NCBI GenBank assembly: GCA_002261155.1 | Contig: NKXN01000072.1 | Location: forward strand, 1 to 53,317 | DNA from: Bacillaceae bacterium SAS-127 | GTDB taxonomy: Bacteria; Bacillota; Bacilli; Bacillales; Domibacillaceae | Reading direction: 5' to 3' | DNA length: 53,317 nucleotides | Part shown: positions 9,157 through 19,317 of the stretch, in pieces | Layout of the letters: the number at the start of each line of letters is the position of its first letter | How positions within the stretch are numbered: position 1 is the stretch's first letter | Made by a program: the position numbers and the translations under genes | Notes under the pieces: generated by a model | The model's input: only the letters and a program-made list of their open reading frames with translations | Databases searched by the model: none | Told to the model about the DNA's origin: nothing

Positions 9157-9687
9157 TCAGCCTTGGTAACTTAAATATTTTGCGTACCACTTATCGATAA
9201 ACTCCTGAGAAAACGGTCCTTTTTGCTGATGGATTAAATAAATTAAATGATCGATGTTACGCTTTAATATTTTATCAATCACATCTGGATAGTTCATCTG
9301 CTTGCTGTGCTGCTTATATTCATCTTCATCGAGTAAAATATAAGACCGATCCGGAAACACCTTAATATCGAGATCATAATCAATATATTTCAATGCTTCA
9401 TGATCATACACAAAAGGGGAACTAATATTGCAATAGTAATAGACCCCATCCGTTCTCAGCATGCCGATGATATTAAACCACTGCCGAGCATGAAAATAGC
9501 AAATAGCTGGTTCTCTCGTTACCCACGTACGACCATCTGATTCCGTTACAATCGTATGGTCATTGCCCCCAATTACAAGGTTATTGTTCGCTTTTAAGAC
9601 AATGGTCTCTTCCCAAACACGATGAATATTTCCGTCATGCTTGTAACTATGTATTTGGATGGATTCACCTTCTCTGGGAATCGCCAT
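9157..9687 (-). CDS. ygaC: Nucleoside tri-/diphosphate phosphatase, DUF402 family (YgaC)
   Basis: A 176-aa DUF402 protein ([19 protein letters not shown]). Homologues in Staphylococcus (Ntdp) hydrolyse nucleoside tri- and diphosphates, so the same is inferred here. Visible conserved text: [37 protein letters not shown], and acidic residues [11 protein letters not shown] and LLDEDEY that fit the metal-binding site. Starts after AGGGGAAAATC. B. subtilis has ygaB between sspE and ygaC; no such gene is seen here. Confidence 0.88.
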   Translation of the reverse strand: MAIPREGESIQIHSYKHDGNIHRVWEETIVLKANNNLVIGGNDHTIVTESDGRTWVTREPAICYFHARQWFNIIGMLRTDGVYYYCNISSPFVYDHEALKYIDYDLDIKVFPDRSYILLDEDEYKQHSKQMNYPDVIDKILKRNIDHLIYLIHQQKGPFSQEFIDKWYAKYLSYQG

Positions 9688-9816
9688 GATTTTCCCCTAC
9701 TTTCATTTAAAGCACTTTGACTTTACTTTTTCCTTAATCTATTTAAATCAAACGTTCTGTATTCCACTATTATAACGATTTAAGCTTAAATTGAAAACTA
9801 AAGTGATGATTTAACC

Positions 9817-9863
9817 AAAGAAAAAGGCTATCATCCGTTGATTCGGAGACAGCCTTTTTCTTT
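9817..9863. terminator. Strong bidirectional terminator downstream of sspE
   Basis: AAAGAAAAAGGCT and AGCCTTTTTCTTT form a 13-bp perfect outer stem with additional inner pairing (GATA/TGTC region). A T-run is part of the arm on either strand. Confidence 0.85.
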
Positions 9864-9890
9864 GATTTGTCGATTTGTAAAGCGAATGCC

Positions 9891-10088
9891 TTACTTGTTT
9901 TGAGGAGCTTGGTTTTTACGAGCTTCCGCTTGAGCGTTTTGTTGCTTTACTTGCTGAACATCTGTTTCAGCACCAAATTCTGTACCGAAAGCATTTTGGC
10001 CTGCAGCAGAAGCAGCGTTCTGTTGTCTTACTTGATTTGCATCTGTAGCTGCTGGTGTGTTTTGTTTGAAGTTCGGTTGATTTTTCAT
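9891..10088 (-). CDS. sspE: Gamma-type small acid-soluble spore protein
   Basis: A 65-aa Gln/Asn/Ala-rich protein (MKNQPNFKQNTPAATDANQV) with two related halves (QQNAASAAGQNAFGTEFGAE and QQNAQAEARKNQAPQNK). Gamma-SASP is an amino-acid reserve in the spore core that does not bind DNA; it is degraded by GPR at germination. The site GGAGGTGAAAAGGG precedes the ATG. It is expected to be forespore-specific (sigma-G); a GTATA followed 19 nt later by GATATTT lies upstream but is a poor match, so no promoter is claimed. One repeat unit fewer than some homologues. Confidence 0.93.
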   Translation of the reverse strand: MKNQPNFKQNTPAATDANQVRQQNAASAAGQNAFGTEFGAETDVQQVKQQNAQAEARKNQAPQNK

Positions 10089-10157
10089 CCCTTTTCACCT
10101 CCACAAAAGTTAATTTGTCCCGGAAGGAAAAGAAATATCCCTAAAAAATTTTAAAAA

Positions 10158-11238
<1,081 letters not shown>

Positions 11239-11243
11239 ATTTA

Positions 11244-12344
11244 CTACCTAACTTCCTCCTGTGCTTTTTTCCAAATTTTTTGATGGGAGACAGAGAAAGC
11301 GAAATTCTCTACCTCTCCCTTTTTCACCCATTGACTATTTTCTTTAGTGACAGGTGATTTTTCGACCTTTCCATAATATACATCAATATCCCATGTTAAA
11401 TGAGAAAAAACATGTTGGATTTTCGCAATCGATTCTGCTTGTAACTCGACGTCTATGCCATATTCTTGACGAAAAAACAACTCAAGCTCCATTTTCGGAT
11501 TTCCAGCTCCGCTTAACTCGACATTCGGAAATTCCCATAAATTCGCGAGCAACCCCGTCTTCGGTCGCTTTTGAATCACAACATGCCCTTCGTCTGTTTC
11601 AATCACAGCTGCCCCTAAATGGACATGCCTCATGTTTTTCTTTTTTGTCTTCACCGGTAGCTCTTGCTGGACTCCTTCATGGAACGCCTGGCAATGATCA
11701 CGTACGGGACAAAGAAGACAAGAAGGTGAAGTTGGAGTACAAATTAACGCACCAAGCTCCATTAAAGCTTGATTAAATGAAGAGGGATCTTCTTTAGAAA
11801 TTAACTGCCGCACCGCTTCTTCAAATATCTTTCTTGAGGAAACTTTCGCAATATCGTCCCAAATCGATAAGACACGTGAAATCACCCTCATCACATTGCC
11901 ATCGACAGCGGGCTCTGGCACACCGTAAGCAATGCTTAAAATCGCACCACTAGTGTAAGGGCCTACTCCTTTTAACGAAGAAATTTCTTCTTTCGTGTTC
12001 GGCACCTGGCCGCCATATTGCTCTTTAACTTCACGCACCGCTGTTTGCAAATTACGCACACGCGAATAATAGCCGAGTCCTTCCCATGCTTTTAACACCG
12101 CTTCTTCTTCCGCATCAGCCAACGCTTCAATCGTCGGAAACTTGTCAACAAAGTTATTAAAGTAAGGAATTACTGTATCAACCCGTGTTTGCTGAAGCAT
12201 AATTTCCGACACCCATACTTTGTAAGGGTCCTGATCTTTCCTCCACGGCAAGTCTCTCTTTTCGGCTTGATACCAAGAAATTAAATCGTGTTGAAATTGC
12301 TCAATATTTATATTTGCTAATGATTTCAGTGATGGAAAATTCAC
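11244..12344 (-). CDS. mutY: Adenine DNA glycosylase MutY
   Basis: A 366-aa base-excision-repair enzyme removing adenine opposite 8-oxoguanine. HhH-GPD domain with the catalytic Glu47 in [15 protein letters not shown], hairpin [12 protein letters not shown] and catalytic Asp in AVDGNVMRV. The 4Fe-4S loop C-x6-C-x2-C-x5-C is present ([11 protein letters not shown]...C). The C-terminal NUDIX-like 8-oxoG recognition domain starts near residue 230 ([20 protein letters not shown]). The start codon is GTG at 12344 after GGAGGTTAATT. Full length. Confidence 0.95.
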   Translation of the reverse strand: MNFPSLKSLANINIEQFQHDLISWYQAEKRDLPWRKDQDPYKVWVSEIMLQQTRVDTVIPYFNNFVDKFPTIEALADAEEEAVLKAWEGLGYYSRVRNLQTAVREVKEQYGGQVPNTKEEISSLKGVGPYTSGAILSIAYGVPEPAVDGNVMRVISRVLSIWDDIAKVSSRKIFEEAVRQLISKEDPSSFNQALMELGALICTPTSPSCLLCPVRDHCQAFHEGVQQELPVKTKKKNMRHVHLGAAVIETDEGHVVIQKRPKTGLLANLWEFPNVELSGAGNPKMELELFFRQEYGIDVELQAESIAKIQHVFSHLTWDIDVYYGKVEKSPVTKENSQWVKKGEVENFAFSVSHQKIWKKAQEEVR

Positions 12345-12423
12345 AATTAACCTCCGAAAATGTTAAAATAAAGATAAGAAAGATACCACTTCGTTTGCAT
12401 CCTACTATAAGGAGGTACCTTGT

Positions 12424-13410
12424 TTGGATACTGGAACTCATATTGTCATGGGATTTGCCTTAGGAGGCTTGTCTACCCTTGACCCTGTCGTTGCTGTTGA
12501 TCCGGTAACAAAATATGCCGTTTTAACAGCCGTCGTCATCGGCTCTCAAGCTCCTGATATAGATACCATATTAAAGCTTAGAAATAACGCTGTCTACATT
12601 CGAAATCACCGAGGAGCGACTCATTCCATTCCAGCGATGCTTCTATGGCCGGCTCTAATTGTAGCTGTTCTCTCCTTCTTCATGCCAGAAAGCAACCTAT
12701 TGCATTTATGGCTATGGACACAATTAGCCGTTTTTCTGCACGTCTTTGTTGATATCTTTAACGCTTATGGCACACAAGCACTCAGACCTTTTTCATCTAA
12801 ATGGCTCGCTCTAGGCGTGATTAATACGTTTGATCCTTTTATTTTTTCCGCCCATGTCGTTGGACTCGTTCTTTGGGCGATTGGATTCCATCCGGGATAC
12901 ACTTTTATCACGATCTATCTCGTATTGATCGGATATTATATATTACGCTTTCAAATGCAAGGAGCCGTGCGAAATGCTGTACACCGATTAATTCCCGATG
13001 CAGAAGAAGTGATTATCGCCCCAACAATTCGCTTTAACCTTTGGAGAATTGCCGTGAAAACGCCGACTCACTTTTATGTCGCAAGAGGGTACCGCCGCTC
13101 TGTCACGGTTCTTGATAAATACAAACGAGTGCCAATACCAGATAGCCCACTTTTTCAAGCGGCGAAGCAAGATCCAAACTTGGATGCATTTCTCCACTTC
13201 TCCCCAGTCTATCGCTGGGAAGTCGCTGAATACGACGACTGCTACGAAGTTAAATTCATCGACCTTCGTTACCGAAACAACGGCTATTACCCATTCGTCG
13301 CTGTCGTTCAGCTTGATCTTGATTATCAAATTGTTGGCTCCTACACTGGCTGGATTTTCAGCGAAGAAAAACTGAGAAAAAAATTAGAATTTGTTCCTGG
13401 ATCGAATTAA
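12424..13410 (+). CDS. yfhP: YfhP, membrane-bound metal-dependent hydrolase family
   Basis: A 328-aa protein of the YdjM/YfhP family. N-terminal metal motif DTGTHIVMGFALGG, then SQAPDIDTI and HRGATHS, which carry the His/Asp residues of the family, embedded in about four membrane helices (residues 60-190). The C-terminal ~130 residues are soluble. TTG start at 12424 with AAGGAGG 8 nt upstream; the frame has no ATG nearby. Enzymatic substrate not established; in Bacillus it is described as a putative hydrolase or regulator. Followed by a terminator at 13414-13444. Confidence 0.85.
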   Translation: MDTGTHIVMGFALGGLSTLDPVVAVDPVTKYAVLTAVVIGSQAPDIDTILKLRNNAVYIRNHRGATHSIPAMLLWPALIVAVLSFFMPESNLLHLWLWTQLAVFLHVFVDIFNAYGTQALRPFSSKWLALGVINTFDPFIFSAHVVGLVLWAIGFHPGYTFITIYLVLIGYYILRFQMQGAVRNAVHRLIPDAEEVIIAPTIRFNLWRIAVKTPTHFYVARGYRRSVTVLDKYKRVPIPDSPLFQAAKQDPNLDAFLHFSPVYRWEVAEYDDCYEVKFIDLRYRNNGYYPFVAVVQLDLDYQIVGSYTGWIFSEEKLRKKLEFVPGSN

Positions 13411-13413
13411 GGG

Positions 13414-13444
13414 AAGCCTACACAGAAATTGTGTGGGCTTTTTT
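13414..13444 (+). terminator. Terminator of yfhP
   Basis: AAGCCTACACA pairs with TGTGTGGGCTT, followed by TTTT on the plus strand. Confidence 0.8.
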
Positions 13445-13517
13445 GCTGATTCGTGCTAGGCTTTCGCTGACTTTTCTACGCTTTTTGCGAAGTGACCACT
13501 TTCCCCTTACCAATAGC

Positions 13518-13542
13518 AAAAAACCTGCCGCAGCAGGTTTTT
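13518..13542 (-). terminator. Terminator of yfhH-yfhJ
   Basis: AAAAACCTGC with GCAGGTTTTT, a 10-bp stem with T-rich arm, overlapping the stop codon of yfhJ on the minus strand. Confidence 0.8.
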
Positions 13543-13810
13543 AATGTTTCACATCTTGCTCGTCATTGAGTAGATGCTTGTATTTTTCATAGCGGCCGGC
13601 AAATTCGTGAAGACGGCTACCGTAGTTTTCGATCCATTGGCGGACGACTTTCTCGGTCATTTCTTTTCCTTGGTAGTCATGACCAGCCTTGGCATAAGTA
13701 ACTTCGAAATCTTCCCAAAGCAACTCGACCCAAGTTCTCGCTCGATCCTGAGATAAACGATCGTTTTTATCGAGTAACATCGTCGTCAATCTTTCAAATA
13801 TTTCTTCCAT
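13541..13810 (-). CDS. yfhJ: WVELL-family protein YfhJ
   Basis: An 89-aa soluble protein containing the diagnostic WVELLWEDFEVTYAKAG block of the WVELL family. Function unknown. ATG 13810 is chosen because GAGGTG lies 6 nt before it. Ten bases separate it from the end of yfhH, so the two form an operon ended by the hairpin at 13518-13542. Confidence 0.85.
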   Translation of the reverse strand: MEEIFERLTTMLLDKNDRLSQDRARTWVELLWEDFEVTYAKAGHDYQGKEMTEKVVRQWIENYGSRLHEFAGRYEKYKHLLNDEQDVKH

Positions 13811-13820
13811 TGCTCTCACC

Positions 13821-14156
13821 TCAATTTTCTAGTCGTTCTGTTTCTTTTAGCATCGAGATTGGTAATCCTTCTTCTTTCCCGTTCCCACCTAAACGATACC
13901 CCCAAGCGAACACACCATTCATATAATCAATTTTGAAATAGCTTCCTGGGTCTCCGATAATTTCATACATTTTCCCTGGTTCAAAATCGTCTGGATTCAT
14001 TAAATACGCCTGGGCCATGACCGCTTTTCTCTCAAGAACAGCAAATTCATTGACGATCCCTAACTGCTCCGCTTTCCTTGCTTTTTCTTTTAAATGTGAA
14101 ATTTCTTGTTTTAACTCGAATTCTGTCATCTCACTGTAACGTTTTTCTGCTTCCAC
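13821..14156 (-). CDS. yfhH: YfhH family protein (DUF1811)
   Basis: A 111-aa protein (VEAEKRYSEMTEFELKQE): N-terminal helical part with KARKAEQLGIVNEFAVLERKAVMAQAYLM, then a small beta-rich domain (GKMYEIIGDPGSYFKIDYMNGVFAWGYRLGG). DUF1811, function unknown. The GTG at 14156 has AAAAAGGAG at a proper distance, whereas the TTG at 14165 abuts the site. Upstream partner of yfhJ. Confidence 0.82.
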   Translation of the reverse strand: MEAEKRYSEMTEFELKQEISHLKEKARKAEQLGIVNEFAVLERKAVMAQAYLMNPDDFEPGKMYEIIGDPGSYFKIDYMNGVFAWGYRLGGNGKEEGLPISMLKETERLEN

Positions 14157-14219
14157 TAGTTGCAACTCCTTTTTCCTTAAGTATATTAAAAGAACAAGAT
14201 ATTTGAAAGGATGAAACCA

Positions 14220-14891
14220 TTGAAAAACTGTGTAATTACTGGTGGCGGCTCTGGGCTTGGTAAAGAATTAGCATGTATTTATAGCCAAAAAGGGTATCAT
14301 GTTCATATTATTGGCCGCTATGCGGAAAAATTAGCGACAGTCAAACAAGAAATAGAATCCACAGGTGGACTAGCTTCTGTATATCAACTGGATTTGCGCA
14401 ATTCGGCAGAAATCGACCGCTTGGCGCAACATTTCCAGACGAGTGCGAAAAAAGTCGAATTTCTCATTAATAATGCTGGCATCGGAATATTTGGCCCTTT
14501 TGAAGAAATTGATCCCGATGATCTCGCAACAACTTTTGAGACAAATGTGTACGCCCCGATTATGATGACGAAAGCCTTTTTACCATTAATGAGTGAAAAT
14601 GGACGAGTGATCAATATTATTTCGACTGCTGGTCTACGCGGAAAGAAAAATGAAGCGATTTATAGTGCCAGTAAATTTGCGTTGCGTGGATTCACTGAAA
14701 GTATGCAACAAGAGTTTGCAGACAGCAGCATCAAATTTGTAGCTGCTTATATGGGTGGCATGAACACACCATTTTGGGAGCACTCCACCCATATCACAGA
14801 TGCATCCCGTCTAAAAAAGGCAGCAGAGGTCGCACAGAAAATTGTCGTGGAGGCAGCAGAAAAAACCGAAATCATGATCGAACCTAATTAA
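14220..14891 (+). CDS. SDR family oxidoreductase
   Basis: A 223-aa classical short-chain dehydrogenase. Dinucleotide motif TGGGSGLGKEL, LINNAGIGIFG, catalytic Ser in ISTAGLRG and Tyr/Lys in YSASKFALRG. Substrate unknown. AAAGGATG reads as the ribosome binding site, placing the start at TTG 14220; the ATG at 14211 is itself part of that site. The 3' end overlaps the recX stop by 4 bp in convergent orientation. A shortened C-terminus (ends TEIMIEPN) distinguishes it from fabL-like SDRs. Confidence 0.82.
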   Translation: MKNCVITGGGSGLGKELACIYSQKGYHVHIIGRYAEKLATVKQEIESTGGLASVYQLDLRNSAEIDRLAQHFQTSAKKVEFLINNAGIGIFGPFEEIDPDDLATTFETNVYAPIMMTKAFLPLMSENGRVINIISTAGLRGKKNEAIYSASKFALRGFTESMQQEFADSSIKFVAAYMGGMNTPFWEHSTHITDASRLKKAAEVAQKIVVEAAEKTEIMIEPN

Positions 14892-15682
14892 TCCTGTCCT
14901 AGCCGCTCCATCGCCTTTTCAATGTCACTAATAGAAAAGCCCTTCCGATAAAGCGACTGCTTCATCTTTTGCCTATACTCACCGTCTGTGTATTTACTAT
15001 ACTTGCGGTGAGCTTTTTCTACTTGATACATTAATGCTTCCTGCTGCTCTTCATCCTCCCCTTCCTGCTCAGCAACCACTGCCTCTTGAATGACGTCCCA
15101 TCCATAACCTTTTCTCATTAAAGCTTGTTCTATTTTCTGCTTTTGAATAACGAATGACTCTTTTCTATATTTTTTTCGATACTTCTCAGCAAGAGCGGTC
15201 GCTTTTTCAAGTTGGCTACTGAAATCAAACGATGACAGCACCTCTTCTATCCATTTCTCTTGTATCCCCTTCTCCTTTAACTCACGCCTGATCACGACTG
15301 GGCCTTTATCGGTCGTATTCATTTGTGTGTTCACGTAAGCTTTAGCAAACTGAGCATCATCTAAATAACTGAGTCGATGAAGCGAACGGATAACCTCTTC
15401 AATCGCTTCAAGCTCAATCTCTTTTTTCTGTAAGTAATCGCGAACCTCCTTCTCCGATCTCATCCGAATCGATAAAAAGTGAATCGCTATATTTAATCCT
15501 TTTTGAATGCCATCTTGATGAGCAATCGTATCAATTTCGTCCTTGCTCAATTCCATCCCCTTTTTCAACTGAAAGCGAATGAATACTGCTTCATCCACAC
15601 TAAAAGCGTACTCTTCATTTAAAAAAATATTGTAGCGGTCCTTTCGCTTTTTCTGTTGGGATATTTTTGTAATAACGACCAT
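14888..15682 (-). CDS. recX: Recombination regulator RecX
   Basis: A 264-aa protein that modulates RecA filaments. Three-helix tandem repeats are visible (IHFLSIRMRSEKEVRDYLQKKEI; LSYLDDAQFAKAYVNTQMNT; KGPVVIRRELKEKGI; a C-terminal YRQKMKQSLYRKGFSISDIEKAME). The N-terminal beta-strand extension (ITKISQQKKRKDRYNIFLNE) is typical of the long Firmicute form. Start after GAGAGGTGATTAT. Divergent from yfhF, as in B. subtilis. Confidence 0.92.
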   Translation of the reverse strand: MVVITKISQQKKRKDRYNIFLNEEYAFSVDEAVFIRFQLKKGMELSKDEIDTIAHQDGIQKGLNIAIHFLSIRMRSEKEVRDYLQKKEIELEAIEEVIRSLHRLSYLDDAQFAKAYVNTQMNTTDKGPVVIRRELKEKGIQEKWIEEVLSSFDFSSQLEKATALAEKYRKKYRKESFVIQKQKIEQALMRKGYGWDVIQEAVVAEQEGEDEEQQEALMYQVEKAHRKYSKYTDGEYRQKMKQSLYRKGFSISDIEKAMERLGQD

Positions 15683-15773
15683 ATAATCACCTCTCTCTTC
15701 ACTTTAACACATTGAAAATGTTTTATACGATGGCGAACAGGTAAAATAGAAAGAAAATAAGGGGAGGCATAAC

Positions 15774-16688
15774 ATGAAGGTAGCGATTGCTGGAGGGACC
15801 GGATTTGTCGGCAAAGCATTAACAGCCGAACTATTGAAAAATGGCTATGATGTCTACATCTTAACACGGAATACGAATGGAAAAATCAACACAGAGCATA
15901 AAAAATACGTTAAATGGATGACCGCTGATGCAACACTAGAACATGACCTTCAAGACGTCAAAGTGTTCATTAACTTAGCTGGTGAATCATTAAATAGCGG
16001 GCGCTGGACGAAGGAAAGAAAACAGCGAATTTTGGATAGCCGGATTTCTTCCACGACAGAAATGATTCGTATTATGAAGCAGCTTCCAAATAAGCCAGAT
16101 GTATTTGTCAATGCCAGTGCAATTGGCTATTACCCTATTTCAACTACCGAAACATTTACAGAAGCAGCGAAAGCTGTCGGTACCGGCTTTCTAGCTCATA
16201 CCGTGAAGCTTTGGGAAGAGACCGCATACCAAGCAGAAGAGATCGGAATTCGTACCGTCCTCACTCGCTTCGGCGTCATCCTCGGAAAAGAAGATGGAGC
16301 TCTTCCTCGCATGGCTTTGCCTTATCAGCTATTCGCCGGAGGAAAAATCGGTTCAGGTAAACAATGGATGTCATGGATTCATATTACCGACGTGGCTAGA
16401 GCGATTTTATTTGCCATTGAAAACAAAGATATTCACGGTCCCATCAATGTTACGGCTCCAACGCCAAAAACGATGGATCAACTAGGAAGAGCACTTGCCA
16501 AAACGCTTCATCGACCACATTGGCTACTTGTTCCAAGTGTTACTTTGAAGATCATCCTTGGTGAAATGAGCACACTCGTCCTAGATGGACAAAAAGTTCT
16601 CCCGAAAAAATTACTTGCTCACCAGTTTACGTTTCGTTTTCCTGATATCGATGCCGCGCTTAAAGATATTTACACAAAAAAGGGCTGA
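15774..16688 (+). CDS. yfhF: TIGR01777-type epimerase (YfhF)
   Basis: A 304-aa NAD(P)-binding epimerase-like protein of the SulA-related family. GGTGFVGKALTAELL at the N-terminus, AGESLNSGRWTKERKQ, SAIGYYP, and the C-terminal DUF1731 region (VLDGQKVLPKKLLAHQFTFRFPDIDAAL). Substrate unknown. Start after AAGGGGAGG. The stop codon lies inside a terminator hairpin shared with the converging permease gene. Confidence 0.88.
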   Translation: MKVAIAGGTGFVGKALTAELLKNGYDVYILTRNTNGKINTEHKKYVKWMTADATLEHDLQDVKVFINLAGESLNSGRWTKERKQRILDSRISSTTEMIRIMKQLPNKPDVFVNASAIGYYPISTTETFTEAAKAVGTGFLAHTVKLWEETAYQAEEIGIRTVLTRFGVILGKEDGALPRMALPYQLFAGGKIGSGKQWMSWIHITDVARAILFAIENKDIHGPINVTAPTPKTMDQLGRALAKTLHRPHWLLVPSVTLKIILGEMSTLVLDGQKVLPKKLLAHQFTFRFPDIDAALKDIYTKKG

Positions 16689-16703
16689 CATCAAAGTCAG
16701 CCC
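16682..16703. terminator. Terminator between yfhF and the NCS2 permease
   Basis: GGGCTGAC/GTCAGCCC with ATCAAA loop. On the minus strand it is followed by TTTTTT, so it mainly serves the permease gene. The yfhF stop codon is inside the left arm. Confidence 0.8.
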
Positions 16704-16710
16704 CCTTAAC

Positions 16711-17982
16711 TCATACCTTTTCCCAACGCACAAATAATTCTAATCCGATCGATAGTAGCACACCGACCATCAGTCCGTTTGAAATTAACGGCTGTAAAAA
16801 GATCGGCAAAGTGCTGAAAATGGCCGGATCAATCGTCATTAAACTAATTCCTACTAATACAGGAACGGCAATTCGAAAAATGGTGTTCGAATTAAATTCG
16901 GTCCCTTGTAAAGACTTTAAAGCCGTTCCAAACAACTGTAAATAAGCGATAAATAAAACGGCATTCCCTACTGTAATCGGTAGCGTGGCAAAGAAATCAC
17001 CGACTGCCGGAATCAAGCCGAGCACACTAAAAAACAACCCACCAATAATAAACGGACGCCGATCAAAAATGCGCGTACTTTCAAGGAAGCCAAGCGACGA
17101 AGCGAATGGAGCGTACGGAACAAGCCCTAAAGGCGCTGTCATAACCGTATAAATACCCGTTAAAGACAAAGAACGATTAAATTGCTTGTTGGTCGGTTCT
17201 TCTTTATAAAACGAGCTCGCCGCTTGAATAGCAGTAATCGTATTGCTCATATTCAACAAACATGCGACAAACGTCGTAATAATAATCCCCCACTCTAAAT
17301 TGGGCTGACCTAAAGGAAAAAGTGAAAAGGCCGCATTCTGGCTCGAAGGCATCGCCTCTACTGGAAACAACAAACGATACAAGATCCAACCCGTTACAAT
17401 CCCGATCAAAATCGAGAAATTGCTCAGCACTTCTTTTCCTTTCACTTTTAACACTCCAACTAGTACAGCAATAGCGACAGAAAATAAGCTGACCGGAATA
17501 TCTAAACCACCGCTAGGAGTCAACTTCAACATTCCACCAAAGAAAATGATGACTAGCTGAATCGCTAACAAAAATAAATAGACACTCATGACCATCGGAG
17601 TGAAAATTTTATTAAGCCAAGGAACTAATCCTAGTCCTCCCATTACAACCATCAGCAAACCAGCGGCGATGATCCCCGTTGCCATCGCCCCACCAATCGT
17701 CTGCAAATCCATATTGAGAGCGGCAGCCGACGCACTAATGTTTAAAAATAACCCCCACATCAAGCCTGAATGCCCTTCCATTAACGGATAGCGATGTCCC
17801 CAGACCCCTTGTAGCACACAAGCGATACCAGTGACAATCAACGAACTCTTTAATGTCATCGCAATTTCTGCCGATGATAAATCAAACGCCGTTCCAATCG
17901 ATACCGGCACAACAATCGTATTTGCAAAAATAAAAAAGAACCATTGCAAAGACGCAACTCCTGTTTTCACGTGCTCATTCAT
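16711..17982 (-). CDS. NCS2 family purine/pyrimidine (uracil/xanthine) permease
   Basis: A 423-aa inner-membrane nucleobase:cation symporter with 12-14 predicted helices. NCS2 hallmarks: FANTIVVPVSIGTAFDL at TM1, PLMEGHSGLMWG, and the AIQAASSFYKEEPTNKQFNRSL stretch of the family. Which base it carries is not readable. Start after GAGGGAGTAAATAA. Single-gene unit; the upstream 200 bp show no recognisable purine riboswitch. Confidence 0.82.
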   Translation of the reverse strand: MNEHVKTGVASLQWFFFIFANTIVVPVSIGTAFDLSSAEIAMTLKSSLIVTGIACVLQGVWGHRYPLMEGHSGLMWGLFLNISASAAALNMDLQTIGGAMATGIIAAGLLMVVMGGLGLVPWLNKIFTPMVMSVYLFLLAIQLVIIFFGGMLKLTPSGGLDIPVSLFSVAIAVLVGVLKVKGKEVLSNFSILIGIVTGWILYRLLFPVEAMPSSQNAAFSLFPLGQPNLEWGIIITTFVACLLNMSNTITAIQAASSFYKEEPTNKQFNRSLSLTGIYTVMTAPLGLVPYAPFASSLGFLESTRIFDRRPFIIGGLFFSVLGLIPAVGDFFATLPITVGNAVLFIAYLQLFGTALKSLQGTEFNSNTIFRIAVPVLVGISLMTIDPAIFSTLPIFLQPLISNGLMVGVLLSIGLELFVRWEKV

Positions 17983-18152
17983 TTATTTACTCCCTCTTTC
18001 TTGAGATCACCATTAAAAAAAGATGAAACCATTTTAACATAGATACTTTACTTTCGTTAGCATAGATTCATGTCTAACACTACTGTTCATCAATAGATAG
18101 AAGATAATACATATAGGCATTAAGTCTAATTTTTCTTTAAAAAATAATAAAA

Positions 18153-18183
18153 AGACTCTTTGAGAAAAAACTTCAAAGAGTCT
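18153..18183 (-). terminator. Terminator of the YfcC-M20-epimerase operon
   Basis: AGACTCTTTGA pairs with TCAAAGAGTCT and is followed by TTTTTATTA on the minus strand. Confidence 0.85.
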
Positions 18184-18190
18184 AAAAAAC

Positions 18191-19297
18191 TTATTGAACC
18201 TCACAAGAAAAACACGTAATCTCTTTCACGAAATCCTCATCCACTTCAACCCCAAGCCCTGGCTGATCGCTAAGCTGAAGAACATCTCCGTTAAAAGTTA
18301 CTTCTGCCACATCTTTTGAAAACATTTGTGGACCAACCATTTCATTTGTTTCAATAATAGACTTAGCCATGGCGAGATGAGCACCAGCCATTGTACCAAT
18401 CGCAGACTCTACCATCGAGCCAATTTGGCATGGCATATCCGCTGCATCCGCTAAGTTGGCTAATGCTAGAGCTGGATAAATGCCGCCAGATTTCATCAGC
18501 TTAATATTTAACATATCTGCCGCTCTCATCTCGATCACATCGACTAAATCGTGAATGTTATGCACTCCTTCATCTACCATAATGCTTGCAGGAGAAACGG
18601 ATCTTATTTCCTTCATCGACTTTAAATCATGCGCTTTGACAGGTTGTTCATACCAATCCACGTCACAGTCAGCCGTTTCACGAATCACTTTCAACGCTTC
18701 AACTCGACTCCACCCTTGGTTAGCATCGACTCTTAGTTGAACATCCGCACCAATTGCTTCTCTCACTGCTTGAATCCGTTGAATGTCGACCTTTGCATTC
18801 GTTCCTACTTTAATTTTGATGTTGCGACAACCCGCGGCCACATAGTTGCGCGCATCCTTTGCCATAACGGCAGGATCTTTAATACTGATTACTTGAGGAA
18901 CTTGTAATTCCTCATGCGCTTTTCCACCAATTAACTGATAAACAGGCTGTCCTGTCATTTTCCCCATTAAATCATATAATGCGATATCTAAAGCAGCCTT
19001 TGCGGAAGGAACCTCTGAAACTGTTGCATTAAACTTTCTATGGATACGATCAATAGAGAATGGACTTTCATTAATTAATAGTGGAGCTAACTCATTTTGA
19101 ATGATTTGATACGTACTTTCCCATGTTTCTCCAGTCACAATCGGATCTGGCACGGCTTCTCCCCAACCGACTAGACCACTTTCTGTTTCTACTCGTGTAA
19201 GAACGGTTGGCATATCGTCTAACCGCAGATAAGAGATAATAAATGGCTCTTTCAACGGTAGACGAGCAGCAAACACATCTATCTTTTTAATTTTCAT
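18191..19297 (-). CDS. Enolase-superfamily dipeptide epimerase-like (MR/MLE)
   Basis: A 368-aa muconate-lactonising subgroup protein. Capping domain includes EAVPDPIVTGETW; barrel catalytic/metal residues: KIKVG (Lys-x-Lys), metal ligands Asp in RVDANQGW, Glu in WYEQPV, Asp in MVDEGV, then the second base Lys in NIKLMKSGG. MVESAIGTMAGAHLA follows at strand 8. Most like dipeptide (L-Ala-D/L-Glu) epimerases, but N-acylamino-acid racemase cannot be excluded. The unusual CFSCEVQ C-terminus carries two Cys. Last gene of the operon with an M20 hydrolase and a YfcC transporter. Confidence 0.8.
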   Translation of the reverse strand: MKIKKIDVFAARLPLKEPFIISYLRLDDMPTVLTRVETESGLVGWGEAVPDPIVTGETWESTYQIIQNELAPLLINESPFSIDRIHRKFNATVSEVPSAKAALDIALYDLMGKMTGQPVYQLIGGKAHEELQVPQVISIKDPAVMAKDARNYVAAGCRNIKIKVGTNAKVDIQRIQAVREAIGADVQLRVDANQGWSRVEALKVIRETADCDVDWYEQPVKAHDLKSMKEIRSVSPASIMVDEGVHNIHDLVDVIEMRAADMLNIKLMKSGGIYPALALANLADAADMPCQIGSMVESAIGTMAGAHLAMAKSIIETNEMVGPQMFSKDVAEVTFNGDVLQLSDQPGLGVEVDEDFVKEITCFSCEVQ

Positions 19298-19317
19298 GTG
19301 ATGAACGAACTCCTTTA

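Noticed and set aside
17983-18150. Purine riboswitch before the NCS2 permease
   Set aside because: No three-way-junction pattern or conserved core was found in the leader.
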